Assembly: GCF_002775205.1 (NCBI RefSeq)
Contig: NC_036457.1
Location: 7,022,024 to 7,086,023, forward strand
Direction: 5' to 3'
DNA from: Xiphophorus maculatus
Taxonomy: Eukaryota > Chordata > Actinopteri > Cyprinodontiformes > Poeciliidae
Length of the DNA: 64,000 bases
Made by a program: the position numbers and the translations under genes. Under the pieces are notes generated by a model. The model did no database searches, had not been told where the DNA came from, and saw only the letters and a list, made by a program, of their open reading frames with translations. Numbering within the stretch: the stretch's first letter is position 1; each line of letters begins with the position of its first letter. Positions 33,471 through 47,165 of this stretch are shown piece after piece.

Positions 33471-36400
33471 AAAAAGGTGTGAGCACAAGAGTATGACTGC
33501 TCGGACCCTGAAAAATTAATGACAAAAATGTACTTCTACAAAAATATTCCATTGCAATACTGCACAAGTTTATTTTGTAAAATTATAATAATTTAGCAGG
33601 TTTGCCATATTTTTTGTCCATTCCATTTTTATTTGTTTATATAGAGAGTATTTTCAGTTCAAGATATTTCAATGTATTTTTCTCTATTGTAAAAAAGGCA
33701 CAACAAATGCTAGCATTAAAAAAAAAACTGTTGGATGAGATACTAAACAAATCTGACCAGAGACTAATGAGTGCTGCTTTCCTGTCATTAACTATTAAAC
33801 ACCTATTTTATGTCAACAAAGTCATTAAGACCATTAAAAACCCTGGTGTGATGACCCGAAGCAGGGGCAATTACAGACTTGCCTCCATGAGGACCTCTCA
33901 GCTCAAAACATATTGAAGTGTTGACCTTTACGGCTCAATAAGTGCATTAAAACAAAATGCAGGCTGGCAGAGACAAGGAGAGAATCTTGTTTGGAAAACA
34001 AACTGAACACAGGGAAAAATGCATTACTCTGCAAAAAAAAAAAAACAACACCTCTTGCAATGACACAGAGATGTACATAGATAGAGAAAAGGCCAAATAC
34101 AACACAGGGGAGAGGGAGCAAGTTCATAATGACAGATGGACCTGGGTGTGTTCCAACCTCCAGGGCTTCTGCAGTATGACAAGGATTACACAAGAGAGTA
34201 ATTCAAGGTACATATGTCCTCGCCAGATTGCCTGGATTCATCTTACGAAAGTCAAATACGAAACATGTTGTGAACTAGCAGTGATAATGCCGACAAGTCT
34301 GCGACGATAACACACTTGCATCCTCAGCGTTCAAAAAAAAAAAAAAAACTGGGTGAGAGATTAACAAAAATGGATCACGGCTGATCCACAAGTGCTAATT
34401 TGTCGATGAATCCTCTGTCGTTATGCCGCTGCGGCACGTGTGGCGCCAGCAGGGGTGAGGAGAGTCTCTTGCTGCTGCATTAGTGAGAAGTGAGGATGTG
34501 ACAGCTAATTAGAGTCAAAACAGACATTTGGAGAAACAGGATTCCCCCAACCCACCATTTTTCAGCACTAAACAGCTCATGCAGTCTTCTAATGAGGCGA
34601 AGCCAAAACATCTAGAGAGATACTCTGGGACTTTTTTTCCCTCATTTCTACTTTCTTTGTAGGATATATCATACTGCAGCCATAGGTTTCAATAAAAATG
34701 GTTAGTAATATTTTGTTTTATAGAATTAGATGAAAGCATGAAGCTGGTTCTGCTTCCTTTCCTTCACATGAAAACAAATATTGCTTAAAATGTACTAAAA
34801 GGGAATATTTTTACTTTGTTTATGCATCAAAGACATGAGAGATTCAGGTTTTGCTGTAAATCTGCTAAATTGAAAAACAACGATTCATGAGGAGGCTTCC
34901 AGTGAAATCTCCCCAAGCGAGACCTTCCACTAATTTGCCTTGATGCAATGTGAAAAACAGCATTTCCTCTTTTTCTCAAAGCACTCTGTCCATGGTTTTA
35001 AATTTTATAATTGGGTTTGCATATGAGCTACATTGTTTATGATATTGAATGCTGCATCGCCGAATTAACATCCTTGAGTTTCTAAAGGATTCTGAGTCTT
35101 TCCAAAATGTCTAAATAGAGAGCATTTCCACCAAGAGCAGTGGTAGACCTTAGTCTTGTACTGCCTGTGACGTGTGGTGTACTCTAGTGAACTGCTTTTC
35201 AACAGCTTTCATTATCGACAAGCAGACAATCTGAGGGGTGAGAGAGAAAGAGAGAAAACCGCATCTGTAGAGATGAAAGAAAAACTAATGCCATTCAATA
35301 ATGCAATAAATCACAACAAACATTAGATTTATGGGATATTAGCAGTGAGTTCATGTTCGAGTCCTTGCTTTCTGGACCTATAAAGAATCTACACAAGCTT
35401 TTTCTGGTCAACTGCAGAAATGTTGGAGCAAAAATGTATTTAGGCCATTGCTTTAGGAAGGCGACGGTATTCTATTATAATGGAATGCTCTTATGTGACT
35501 CCAATACATAGTATCTAGAAGCAGGAAGTCATCTAGTAATTTTGGTTTGATCAGGGGTCATATGCTGTCATATTTTTTAAGAGTCAACTGACCCAAAGAC
35601 AGATCAGTACCACAATGAATGGAAACACGTGTACTTAAAGTACTTCTCCAAAATGACTGATGAGCAGAACTGTCGGTGAGTTTGATCAATATCAGTGAGT
35701 CAACTCGTGTTCCAGTGTATCACACTAAAAGTGCTTAGTAGAGATTTTAGACAAACCAAAGTTCAACAAAGCTTTTTCATTCCCACATGGTCCTTTTCTG
35801 ACCATGTACTCGTGATGAACTGGTGCTAGAGTTGGTTCAAAGCTGGTTCAACGTTGGAGAGCTTCATTGAACTGGTTTTGCATTTCTAATTTGATCCAGC
35901 CATGCCATTACATCAGTGTAAATGTCTGTTCCAGCACATCCTTTGACCCCTCCTCTTGTGTATTCTAAAGTTTCTGCAGAGCACTGCAGTGCAGGGAGAC
36001 CTTTTTACCTTCACACATCATAGCATTTGCTTGATTTTGCCTGCAGCCCCATGTCTCAATATCATCAGTCTGGATTTATAAAAAGATCTCTGCACAGCAA
36101 CTAAGTTCTTGGAATGCTGCAGTGTACAAGGTTTCCTGGCCAAAATTCAAGAGTTTATTGTCCCACAAAGAGAAAATTCAGGTGGAAAATTGGAAGAAAT
36201 TAAATAAATATTACAAATATATTCAATAGTTGCATCTGATATGGTTGAGAAATCACCCTGAATACCTATTGACCATAATGATTCATTGAAAAATAGATAC
36301 ACAGCAAGGGACTAGGCCAAAAACCTCAGAAAGGAGATCACTGCCTAACACAAACGGGGAAAAATTGCTGTATCATTAGGGATAAAGTTCTTAATGATAC

Positions 36401-36739
36401 AGCTGGAAGCACAGTTTTCATATTTAAAATTTAAGGAAATATTTACTATATCACGTGGTTGTAAGAGAAAGAAGAAGTTGCCACCAGACCTCTGAGGAGG
36501 CATGTGGTCAGAAAGTCGACTGATGGCAAAAAACACGCAGCAAGTTCTGGTGGCAGCAGCCAAAGCATAAACTTAATGCCTGAACACCAAGACAAAGTCT
36601 GCTTTATTTTGATCACAACTAAAAAACAAAAACAGAGGTTTGAACATTCTGATACGTAGAATAATTAAATCAAAAAAATTTTAGGCCCATAAATCAGTGG
36701 CATGTCTGAAACAGAAAGAGGGACGTATGCCGTAAAAAA

Positions 36740-37170
36740 ACAAAACATATGGTGAAGCACGGCCGTGGTTCAGCTATGCTCTACGGCTTCTTCAGTTCCT
36801 CTTTAACTGTAAACCTGCAGCACATGCAGGAAAATTGGGATTCAATCAAATGAGGAAATCCAGTGAGAAAATTCCAAGCTTTCTGTGAAGAAGATGAAGC
36901 CTAGGATTCATTGGATAGTCCCAAGAAGACGTCAAAGTCAACTAAGATTTGGTTTTAGAAGAAGACGTCTTGGGGGACGGTACCACAGTTACTATAGTTG
37001 CTTTACTTAAATGTCACTGAAAAACTTTGAAGAGGTTAAAGGAAAAGGTGTTTGCAGAGGCAAACTAAGGTCTTTGTCAAAGAGTGTTTGACTAGGATTT
37101 CTCAGGAAGACTGCAAAGTGCTGGTGTATGGCTCTACTACTCAATATGTTTGTCATAAAGGAGTTGAATA
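36740..37170 (+). mobile_element. Probable Tc1-like fossil
   Basis: ATGGTGAAGCACGGCCGTGG and TCAGCTATGCTCTACGGCTT resemble the 'VKHGGGSIMLWGCF' coding text. The downstream parts resemble the middle of a Tc1 transposase gene with many changes. This is the weakest of the Tc1 calls. Confidence 0.4.
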
Positions 37171-38515
37171 ATTTTGAGTGTTAAACAAGTGAATATTAGT
37201 TGTGTTAAGCCATTTAAATTGTTTTCATTGGATTTATTTCTTGTACAGCTGCTAGTTTAAATATCTTGCCAACAAGTCCATCTGCAGTCAGGCTCATTTT
37301 TAAGTGAAACTTCATTTGTATGGGAGAGTTTGACTCTCTGCTTTAAGCAGCATTGAGCCAGGTTTTACAATTTAACAGAAATAATTGACAAATGCACCTG
37401 CAATATTCAGTTTAAACTTGCATAAGTAATTTACCAGCTGACTATTATTAAACATTTAACAAAAACAGACAATTGAGAAGAGCAATAACCCTTTACTTTT
37501 ATACCTGTAGTAAAGATCAGTGCATGAAAGTTCTTCCTTGGGCGAACTGGAATTAAAGATGTGGTCAGATGACTGTATCAGACAGAACTGGTTTTAAGAT
37601 GGGACAAAACAACCCAGCACTGAAAACATCTCTGCACCATCAACCAAGTCTGTTGCCTGTGCCGTTCAAGTAATCCTGCTTGCCACTCTCCGGAGAAACC
37701 TCCTGAGTTTAAAAATGTGTACCAATGGTGTCTGACCTATTCATTATGTAAAATTTAATTACAGACCATCACATGCTGCTCAGTTAACCATGTGACTCTT
37801 ATCATGTTAAGAGGTTAAACGTGATAGAAGAGTGTGAGGCTACAAACTGACTTTCATACCATGTTTCCTGTGCATGAATCAAGACATCTGCTTCTATACA
37901 CTTACTTCTGGTCACACAAAATTCTGAATATTGCTATACTTTTATTAATCAAGGCAGTCTCATATTTTCCTCTATGGTAGCATTCAATAAAAATATTTTA
38001 AAACTTTGCTAATGAATCAAGATTTAAAGACATTTTCCAATTCAAAAGGAAATACTCATCTCTTAACTGTTCATTTAATCTACAATCACGCATTGTCTGG
38101 GTCAAACTGAATCCAGCCGTCAGAACTTCGAGTGCTGCGACAGCTCGGCGTAACAAGAAGACAAGAACAGAGAGGACGCACAGAAAAAAGAACGGTCTTT
38201 TTGTATTCCACAGTCGAGACTCATTGTGCAAGAGTCAAGCTCACTACTGCAGAGGATCTCATGCGCATTTCTCTCTTTGTCAATGGCAACAACATCAAAG
38301 CACAGCATTCACACTCTTTTCTGTAAGCATATGGAGAATATGAGTTTTTATAAACTCGTCTAACATCAATCCATCCATACATTTTTGACTTCCTAATAAG
38401 TCTTTAAAATCCCGTCACAAACTGCTTCTGTTTTATGGTGGCAATTTCCCTAGAAACCTGGCTGCATGACTAGTCTCCTTTAACTAGAGTCAGTTCACCA
38501 TGGTAGCCTTTAAGG

Positions 38516-38741
38516 CAGGGGTGTCAAACTCCAGTCCTCAAGGACCGGTGTCCTGCAGTTTACAGATTTGCCGCAGGTACAAAACACTGGAATGAAATGG
38601 CTTAATTACCTCGTCCTTGTGTAGATAAGTTCTCCAGAGCCTTGCTAACGACCTAATTATTCTATTCAGGTGTGGTGCAACAGAGGGACATCAAAAAGGT
38701 GCAGGACACCGGCCCTCCAGGACTGGAGTTTGACACCCCTG
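38516..38741. mobile_element. hAT-type MITE with 8-bp target duplication
   Basis: A 226-bp element is bounded by near-perfect inverted ends: CAGGGGTGTCAAACTCCAGT on the left, and on the right ACTGGAGTTTGACACCCCTG. It is flanked by an exact 8-bp direct repeat, CTTTAAGG, at 38508-38515 and 38742-38749. The inner half also folds back (GGACCGGTGTCCTGCA against GTGCAGGACACCGGCC). An 8-bp duplication and CAG...CTG ends are signatures of hAT transposition. It has no coding capacity. It lies in extl3 intron 1. Confidence 0.92.
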
Positions 38742-41539
38742 CTTTAAGGATACCCAGGATGTCATTGTTAAGCATCTAAAGGGCTTCACAGACAAGAGAA
38801 AGATTGCACCCTAATCCACTACTTAGTCACTCAAAGAATTTCAAGGAGAGCCGTACAACTGCTATGAAGAAAGATTCAAGATACCAAATAAAATCCAGAA
38901 AGTGTTAAAACCGGTTCCTGAAGAGGATTCAGCTAACGGCTGTTACCAGCGCAGAGCTTGTTCAAGAATGGCAGCAGATAAAGTGAGAACATTTCTGTAT
39001 ACACATCTTTCCAAGACAACTGTGAAGGACAGACTGACATTCGTTCTGCTTTTCTATGAACTTTTGCTGCTTTTCACTTTTTCATTTTTAGTCCAGTATC
39101 AGAGCATTTTCTGAATCGCTCTGGCACCAGGGAACCATTGTTCTAAATGCATATACAGTAACTTGACAAAGAACCAATTTTTTAAAATGTCTTTATCCAC
39201 TTTGTGCCTGGTTGAAAATAAATGGAAAAAAAGCATTTAAAACTACTTGATTATACGCAATAAAATTCGGACTTGTTGGACACCATGTGTAAAATTAAGA
39301 AATAAGGAGGGAATTCGTGTGTTTAACAAGTTCAAGAAATAAAGCAACTGTTACAGTTTTGTAACAGATGTTTTAGGTTTGAATCTAATACTCTAACTTG
39401 ATTACAGAACTACACTTATAAAAATCACAGGTGAATGTTCTTTCTGCTCCTCAGAAACCTGTGAACAGCCATGAACTCCATGCAGTCTGCAAATGCACAA
39501 GCACGACTCCCAAACATTTGCTTTGACATCTGAGCTTAATTGTGAGTTCTCTGCCAGTCTCAACACCACGCTGTGCCAAACTTACAGCATTAACTGTTGG
39601 GCTCAGTCCAAAAATAGGACCACTTAGTCAGCCATGACAGATGCAGAGAAATAACCAACGTCTCCCTGAAAGCTACAAAAAAAAAGTTTACTAAATCTAT
39701 TCAGATTACAAAGTCTGTAGGAGACTTTTAAACATTTTAATTAAGTTAAAGTTGCTCATATTTCTTTCGAGGGTGCCAATTGGAAGAGAAATAATCAATT
39801 TTGATTAGAAAAATCACTTGCTAAGCTTTCAAAAACACTACGGTAACCGCAAGAAGAATCAACCGGGAACACAAACACCGATTTACCAATTTGTCTCTAA
39901 GGATTGTGGGTAACACAGCAGACGCTACATGCATGCAGTAAAATCCTACACGGCTAACTTATAAATCCTCTTGTTATCTTGCCATAGCAGCCATACTTGC
40001 TGGGTCCTCCCCAGAGCTCTTCCGCTCCCCCCTCCCTCTGCATTGGCTGGCACGAACCGCAACAGATTGACTCAGCCCGACAACAGCTGCCAGAACGCCG
40101 CGAGCCTCGTCCTCCAGACACTGACGGATTGTGGGAGGCAGCCAGGGTGATTAGCCCCTGACGTGGGAAAATTATTGCAGCGTACCACCCCAAAAGCAAC
40201 TGCACCTGAGCATACCCATCAAGCATTCACTTTAAAATCATGTAAAGCCCTTTTAAAGAAGAAAATGTACAATTACTAGTTGATGCTATCAGTTCATATG
40301 TTGTTCTTAATTTGAACCTAAAAGTGATGTAGACTTAAAGATTCATCATCAGAAGCAAATATTAATCTCAATGCTAGAAAAGCAGACAAAGTCACTATCT
40401 GCTTATGAGGACAAAGTTAAAACTATCTCTTTTCATGCAACAGCAGTTTTCCTGTTCTCAAACAAGAACAAGCTACACTTGACAGAAATTTCACTCATAC
40501 CATTGATTTCTCTCCATCTTCTGGTGAAAAACTAAACAACCTCCTATTATTCGATAAACATCTGGAACAAAATGTAACGTTTCCAGACAGAAACCAAGGT
40601 CGGCTAGAGCGCTTCAATTCGTCGATAGATTTAAAACCTTTTCAAAAGCACAGAGCAATTAATTTCCCCATCTTCCACGTTTCTGCCTTGTCATTCTGTA
40701 TTTTAGCTGACTAAAACCCTGAATCTGGGTTGCATTATGTCTCCAAAACCTTTAAAAGCCACTAATGAAACAGACTTTCTGGGGATGCTGATGCTACTTC
40801 AAAGCATCAGACAATCCTGTCAGGAAAGCATTATGAACCTATTCATGTGTCACACCATCTTCTTTTGCTTTCAGTGCTGTTTTTCTTAAAAGCAGCTTTG
40901 CCTTTAGGTCTGCATGAACGCGTTGCTTCTTAGAGGATGAGCAGAAAGAAAAATCTGTTGTAGGTGAGTCGTGTTTCTGTTTACCAAGAACAAGCTTAGA
41001 AATACCACAAAGGGGGAAGTAAAAACACAATAAATCTACAAGATAAAACCGTGATGCTTGAGGGCATTGCTTTTTTCCCAGACACATGATAGCAGCTCCT
41101 AAACTGAACTGTTTCTGCAGTCCTTCTTTATGGAAAGGAAAACTGCAGTGTTGTGTCTATATGTTCAGAAAAAGCTGCAACAAAGTGACTTTTAAATGAA
41201 GGATACAGACTGATAACACAGAGTAGGACTATCTGCATGTCAGTGCAGCTTTAATGAATGTTGTGTCATCACAGACAAATGTCTAACCATGAATTACGCT
41301 GAATTATCGCAGCACAAAATAATCAAACCCCTTTAGGAGAAAAGCAAAAACATTTAAAACCAGGTAACAGGCATTTAATACATTTTCCAGCAGTAATGTT
41401 TTTTTTCTCCTCACCGATTAGACTGCAAATATGATCTGCCCTGGATCACAGGGCAACCGGAACAAAGTTCAATTGACTTTTTCAGGAGAATATCTGAGCA
41501 TCAACAACCCTCTACCTTCATATTTTGTTCGTCTTGTGT

Positions 41540-41860
41540 GACGCATCAGTCTCTCTGCTGGTAAACCAGCCCCACATCATGATGCTACCATCGCCATGTC
41601 TGACAGATAAGCCTAATCTTGGTTTCTCCAAATGTATTTGTGGTCAAACAGTTCAAACTTTGTCTCGATTAACCAGAAAACTTTTCTCCATACAAGATTT
41701 TATTGTCCATGCAAGCAGCTGCAAATTTACAGATTAAATTCATCAGTTCTGGAGCAGAACCCTATTCCTTGGTAGAAAAGAACAATTCAAGGAAACTGGA
41801 AGGTTGAAGAGATAGTCAGAATCATGCAACTGTGGAAGACCATTTCTCTAAACGACATTA
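41540..41860 (-). mobile_element. Tc1-like fossil
   Basis: ACATCATGATGCTACCATCG is the reverse complement of the GGTGGCAGCATCATG region of Tc1 transposases, so the relic runs on the minus strand. The 41625-41700 text matches the adjacent coding region. The ends are lost. Confidence 0.6.
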
Positions 41861-42949
41861 ATCCAGGTGAGCTGACAGCCTAAGTGTAAATTTGACTCTG
41901 AATACAGATCATGTCTGATTTAAAGAAAAAAAACAGACACATCAAATATAATGATCTCTAAACTCTGAAAATCATCAATTAAACTGTGTAATGTCTGAGA
42001 ATTTAAAAATAAAATGAGAATGATTTAAACAGATCATTAACAACCCCAAATTTACATGGCATTCATTTTCACAATGAGCTCAAGTCCAACTTTTCACCAG
42101 AACTGCAAAAGCATCCAGCTAACTGAATTTATTTCCCCAGCCAGACTGAAGACATTTTGGCTCTTGACAGCAGGAAGGACAAGCACAGGTGTAACTAATA
42201 ATATTAATGAAGGGTTTCAGCGAGCCACAGCAGAAATCTGGAAGTGGGAACACCTACGCAGAGTTTAAAAAATGTTAATGTCTGCTAAGAAATAGAAGAT
42301 TTGAAGCAGGATAGGATGGATTTAGTAGCACCTTCACTGACAAATTATTATAGAATAGAAAGAGACCAATATGGTAAATGTTTATGTCAACATTTTCTGA
42401 GCTTAAATGATAGAGGTGAATGAGAATATATTATTAATGGAACATTTTAAACAAGTGAAGTTTCTCATAATAAAATTCAGAGTTTACTATTGTTGCTAAA
42501 CGGGACCACAAGGAAACAGAAATCATTCAGGCAAAGCATAGAAGTCAATCCTCAGAGAAAAAGATGAATATTTCTGTCCACAATGGACTACATGCTGCTC
42601 CGTGTGGCACATATAAATTCACACTCTGGTCCATTATATTCTTAAAAACAGAGAAGTTCAAATAACAAACATTGCAGCTTGTTACACAGGGCACAAAAAA
42701 GCATTCATGTTTCTTGAACGTAACCAGACTTTATTATGTTACTATAACTCAACTCCATCCATTTTAGTGGTGTTTTATTGAATAAACCAAGAAGAACAGC
42801 TACAAGGGTTTTATCCAATTTTCTTTCCTATGAACCATAAATAAATTACAGAGAAACTAAAAAAATTATAGTTATAAATACATTTATAACTCGTGTAATT
42901 ACAGCTCATGTGACTTAATTCTAGTGCAATTCTAGTTGTTCTGTGAAGG

Positions 42950-43570
42950 CATCAGAGGTTTGTTAGTGAACAATAATGAGTAAACAGCATTATAAAGGAA
43001 AGGAACAGAACAGGCAGGTCAGGTTATAAAGTCGAGAAGAAGTTTAAATCAGAGAGAAGCTTTGCTCTTGTCAAATGAGACCAAAATGTTTGTTTGTTTT
43101 TTTATTTTTTATTTCTGGACTTAATGAAAAGAGCTAACATATTACAGAATTCACAATGTAAAACACGGTTGCGGTAGCATCATGCAGTGGGGATCCTTTC
43201 TTCGGGAGAGACAGGTAGGTAAAAAAAAAACCTGGTAGAGACTCCAAAAACATCCAGGAAAAGGAATCCAGATTCAAAGCCAAGAGAATCTGTGACTGTT
43301 ATACAAAGTAAAGAAAAAATATTCTAACCTCTAGATGTGCAAAACCTTCTGAAACATACCCAAAGACTTGCAGCTGTAACTGAAATAAGATTCTGAAAGT
43401 GTTGCTTCAGAAGGGATTAAAAGAAATGCACACCACCATTTATCAGTTTTCTTTCACTTCACAATTATGCACAAAATTTTGTTTGTATATTGAAAAAATA
43501 AAATAAATTTAGTGTTTTTAAGTTAGTGTTTGTAACACGACAAAATGTCACAGCATAAATAATTTCTCAG
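42950..43570 (+). mobile_element. Tc1-like fossil
   Basis: The decayed GGGSIM text appears as GTTGCGGTAGCATCATGCAG (43167-43186). The element's distal end is recognisable as CACTTCACAATTATGCACAA (43456-43475) and GACAAAATGTCACAG. The relic therefore spans the last half of a Tc1 element on the plus strand, with an internal deletion. Confidence 0.65.
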
Positions 43571-45360
43571 TGTGTGAGTCTACTTTAATAAAATAACAGA
43601 AAGTTAATTCCAATTAGTCCAATTACAGTAGCTTAGATAACACACTGCTGCTGCCATGTGTTTCTAGCAAAAGAAACATTAATACACAAAGGGAACTTTT
43701 TTGATTTAAAAAAAAAAAAGAAAAAAATCCAAACACGAGTTGTGTTTAATTCAGTCTCACACACCCACATTTTGCACAAACAAGATAGTTTAAAGGAAAT
43801 AATTTTTCATAACGCATACAAGTTCAAATTCAAAAAACATTTCATTTAACCCAAAGGGAAATTAAATAATGTCTCTCAATCCAAAAAATTATGAAAAGCG
43901 GTCTACAAAAAGAACAGATCAGAACTAAGTTACTTCAACAAGCAGCAACCAGGAACTGCACAATTCCAGAACAGCATCTTACACAAACTATTGACTATGC
44001 AGAATTATACAGGATTCAAAAAACCAATGCCTAGCACAGCCTGTACATGACATATGGTTAATTTTTGACTTTCTTACTTCCAAGCACATCTATAGACAGG
44101 GCTCAGTGTTAGAGTGCACTTTGAATGGCTCAATAATAAAATGTAAAGATACTTCTACAAACAAAAAATAACAAAAAAAACTCTAGTGAGGCTCTAGTTG
44201 TTAACTAGTTTGAGGGTCCCTGAGATCAACTGACCTTGCAGCGAGCAAACAACTCTGAATAAACAGCGCAGACCAAGATAACCGTTGAACGAATTCGCTC
44301 TTTGCTCAGACTGTGTAGTATAATAACACCTGGCCTGCACCTGCTCTGTGCTAAATAGATATTCTCTGTGTTGAAAAAAAATATTTCCAGATGGTTTGAG
44401 CTGCATTTGTTTATTTTAACCATGCAAATGACATGAGGTGAGCACTATCAGGTGATATCCAGACATCGGGCTGCTGTGCGACTGATGGGTGAGAAAAAAG
44501 GTCTGTAACAAATGGGGCCAATTTGCAATAACAAAAAATACATTTCTGTATTATAAGCATTACAAAAAAAATTGTGAATATTCAATTAAAGTGCCTGGAA
44601 TACTTGTCACATTACAACCGCGGGAGTGCAAAACTTAATCTGTTCTAATGGGATTTCAATGTGACTGACACAAAGCAGTTCACAATTTAGAAAGGGAAAG
44701 AAAAAGATGGTCTTTACAAACTAACAAAACACAAGTTAATGGGTAATTTAATTATGGTAAATACGTTAACGGAAAACTTATAACTTGCAAAAAAAATTTG
44801 CAGAATTGACAGTGTAGTATAACCCTCTTTTTATTTCCTTTAACAACTGATTGAATTTGTAGTGTCAGTAAAGTCAGCTGAAGAGCCTATTTCACCATTA
44901 TGCATGTTATGTCAGTTACGGCATACTGGAGCGTTAAATGGGTAGGTATGGGGAATGTGGGGTTATGGTCAAGTATGAGTTATTGTAGAAAGGATAAATG
45001 TTTAAAGCTGCAGCCTTTAGGCAGCAGACCGCATCTCTGTGCAGCAGCAGCAGCAGCAGCTACACCGGCTGGTTGACGTGTGCTTCTACTGAAAATCAGA
45101 GCGAAACATTCCTGCAGCTGCTACAGAAACCCTCTTCATAACCCCCCCTTTGACTCAAACCAGTAACATAACCAGCACCTCGAGTAGAAAGACGTCAAAA
45201 CGGCATTATATTACCCTCCTGAAGATAAAAGGAGGTGTTCATACACAAACCGCCTCATCTGGCCGAACAGCTAGCCAGTGTTAGCCAGCAGTGGTCACAA
45301 CAAAATGTATTTACTCTGTCCTGCGATACAAGATCAGCATTAGCTTCAAAGGCTACTCAC

Positions 45361-45540
45361 CGCCAGCAGAAAGTGCGTCCTGGAAATGGAGGCTAATTCC
45401 TCCACCAAGTGGACGGAGAGATAGTGAGAAGTGTGAGTGTTAAGTCTGAGTGGCTACGATCCCCGGCCAGCCTGGCGGTGTTGCTGCGTTTCCATCTCAC
45501 AGCTCCATTAAAAGCTGCATTGTTGGAGCGACGGCTGCAC
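45361..45540 (-). other. extl3: extl3 non-coding first exon and promoter-proximal region
   Basis: A consensus donor on the minus strand, GGCG|GTGAGT, has its exon boundary at 45361. The region upstream (higher coordinates) is the most GC- and CpG-rich non-coding DNA of this part of the window, as expected for a housekeeping promoter. The start site is not determined; 45540 is an estimate. A CAG/CTG run lies at about 45043-45061. A block like the ZNF143 motif (minus strand TTCCCAGAATGC) sits at about 45567-45578. Confidence 0.55.
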
Positions 45541-45625
45541 AAACATCACTGACTGAACGCAGTGAGGCATTCTGGGAAACGAGGTAGAGCAGTGCCATAA
45601 AGGCTGCGGTGGAAAAGTGGAGAAA

Positions 45626-45708
45626 CTGCGCCCCCTGGTGTTCGGTCTGGTTGAGATCCACTTTTCTGGCGCATTGTAGACCAGGAATCTGCAATCTGCG
45701 CCCCCTGG
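45626..45708. promoter_or_regulatory. Pair of CTCF-like motifs upstream of extl3
   Basis: CTGCGCCCCCTGGTG at 45626-45640 and CTGCGCCCCCTGG at about 45696-45708 match the reverse complement of the CTCF core (CCAGGGGGCGC). Both have the same orientation and are about 70 bp apart. They lie just outside the likely extl3 promoter and between extl3 and riox1. This is a motif match only. Confidence 0.45.
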
Positions 45709-46439
45709 GCTTCCGTAATAACTTTAGCTAAAGTAATAAATTGTAGAATGTTTAAAATAAAAAGCTAGCCCAGTGCAGATGGTATCAGACAGAAGATATT
45801 TGGCTAAAATAACGATGACAATGTTTCTATAATATGAATGAATAATATGATGATGTTGGTGAACTGACAGACTGCTGCATCCCAGGTGCACAAAGGAGTG
45901 TTTTTATATGTCCTTTCTCCTAGAAGCTGTTAAACTCTATGACCTTCATTTCTCCTACCAAACTCAAGCTCAATTATATTCTGGCTGTTATTTGCACAGT
46001 TTGCATCAATTAGATGTAATTGTTAAGAAAAGTTTATAAAAGGTGTGAAATGATTTTCCCTATTTTTTATCTTAATCATTAATACCATATTAGATTGACG
46101 TCATTAACAATTAAATGAAAAACCATAAACCAAATCTATTTTTCCATTATTCTTCACATAAGGAGAGAATAAACTGGAATTTAACTTTAACTTCCATGTG
46201 CAAAAGTTTATACTTTCATTAATTTTCCTTTTTGGTGTTTTCAAAAAATGTTGTGAAATCCCTTTTATGCAAATACATTTTAAATTACTACATATGCTAC
46301 TGTTAACAAGGAAAAATATATAAAAAGGAAATACACTTTTACTCGCAATGAACTAACTTAATTTAGTAACTGTTATTGCTGATAATGGTTAGTATGTATT
46401 TGTTATGCTGTGATAAGGATGTTTTGTGGATGTGGAGAA

Positions 46440-47165
46440 GGTATTTTGTGGGGACTGCTGAGGGAGTATGGAGTGTCTGAATAGCTTTTAAAGGCTATCC
46501 GATCCTTGTATGTCTCAAGCAAGAGCTGTGCCCACATTCTCAGTGTAAAGTTGATCTTGCTTCCAGTCTGCGTTGGACTCTGCTATGACTGCCCCTTTGT
46601 AACCGATCATGTTTGTGGTGTTCACTGACAAGATATTAAGGCATAGGAAAGGGTGGGTGACTGGTTTGGCAACCTCAGGATCTCATATTTGCTGTTTGCT
46701 GATGATGTGTTCTGGTGGCTTCTTTAGGCCAGGACCTTTTGTATACACCAGAGTGGTTTGCAGTTGAGTCAGCTCTTCTAAGTCTGAGGCCATGACTCTT
46801 GACTTGAAAAAGGTGGGATGCTCCCTCTGGACTCAGGGTCAATCTTTGCCTGAGTTTAATCGGTGTATTTATTAGTGATGGTAGGAAGGAAAAGAAGATG
46901 GACATATGGATTGGGGCTTTATCTGCAGTAATGCAGGTACTGCTCCAGTCTGTTGTGGAGAAAGAGCTGAGCCAAAAAGTAAAGCTCCCAGTTTAGAGCT
47001 CAGCCTAGATTCAGACCCTCCCCTATGTTCTTATGATATGATTCATGACTGGAAGAATCCCAGATACACGTGGCTGAAACAGACTTCCTCCATTAAGGAG
47101 CTCTGTCATACTGGGAGAGCTCAAAGTGGAGTCGCTGCTCCTTGGCACCAAAAAGGAGTCAGCTG
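46440..47165 (+). mobile_element. LINE reverse-transcriptase relic
   Basis: The stretch contains TTTGCTGATGATGTG at 46695-46709, encoding FADDV, the catalytic motif of non-LTR reverse transcriptases. Further right, GAGCTGAGCCAAAAAGTAAA and GGAGTCGCTGCTCCTTGG match the 3' coding part of a common fish LINE (...KRELSRKAKLSIY..., ...VEPLLL...). It is broken by stops and internal deletions. The clade is not determined. It fills the extl3-riox1 spacer; 45720-46440 to its left is AT-rich DNA with nothing recognisable. Confidence 0.75.

Larger units (their letters stand above)
26389..45360 (-). other. extl3: extl3 first intron (~19 kb), no coding exon seen
   Basis: This span lies between the donor at 45360 and the acceptor at 26389. 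Read on both strands, it yields only short frames without family resemblance. It contains several transposon fossils, listed separately. Between about 27.2 and 35 kb it also has long stretches with few recognisable repeats and mixed-complexity sequence rich in homeodomain-type TAATTA words. These might be conserved regulatory DNA, but that cannot be judged without alignment. Confidence 0.6.

Noticed and set aside
33602..34310. Frames of 104 and 117 codons in extl3 intron 1
   Set aside because: Composition is that of AT-rich intron sequence, without recognisable domains or splice sites.
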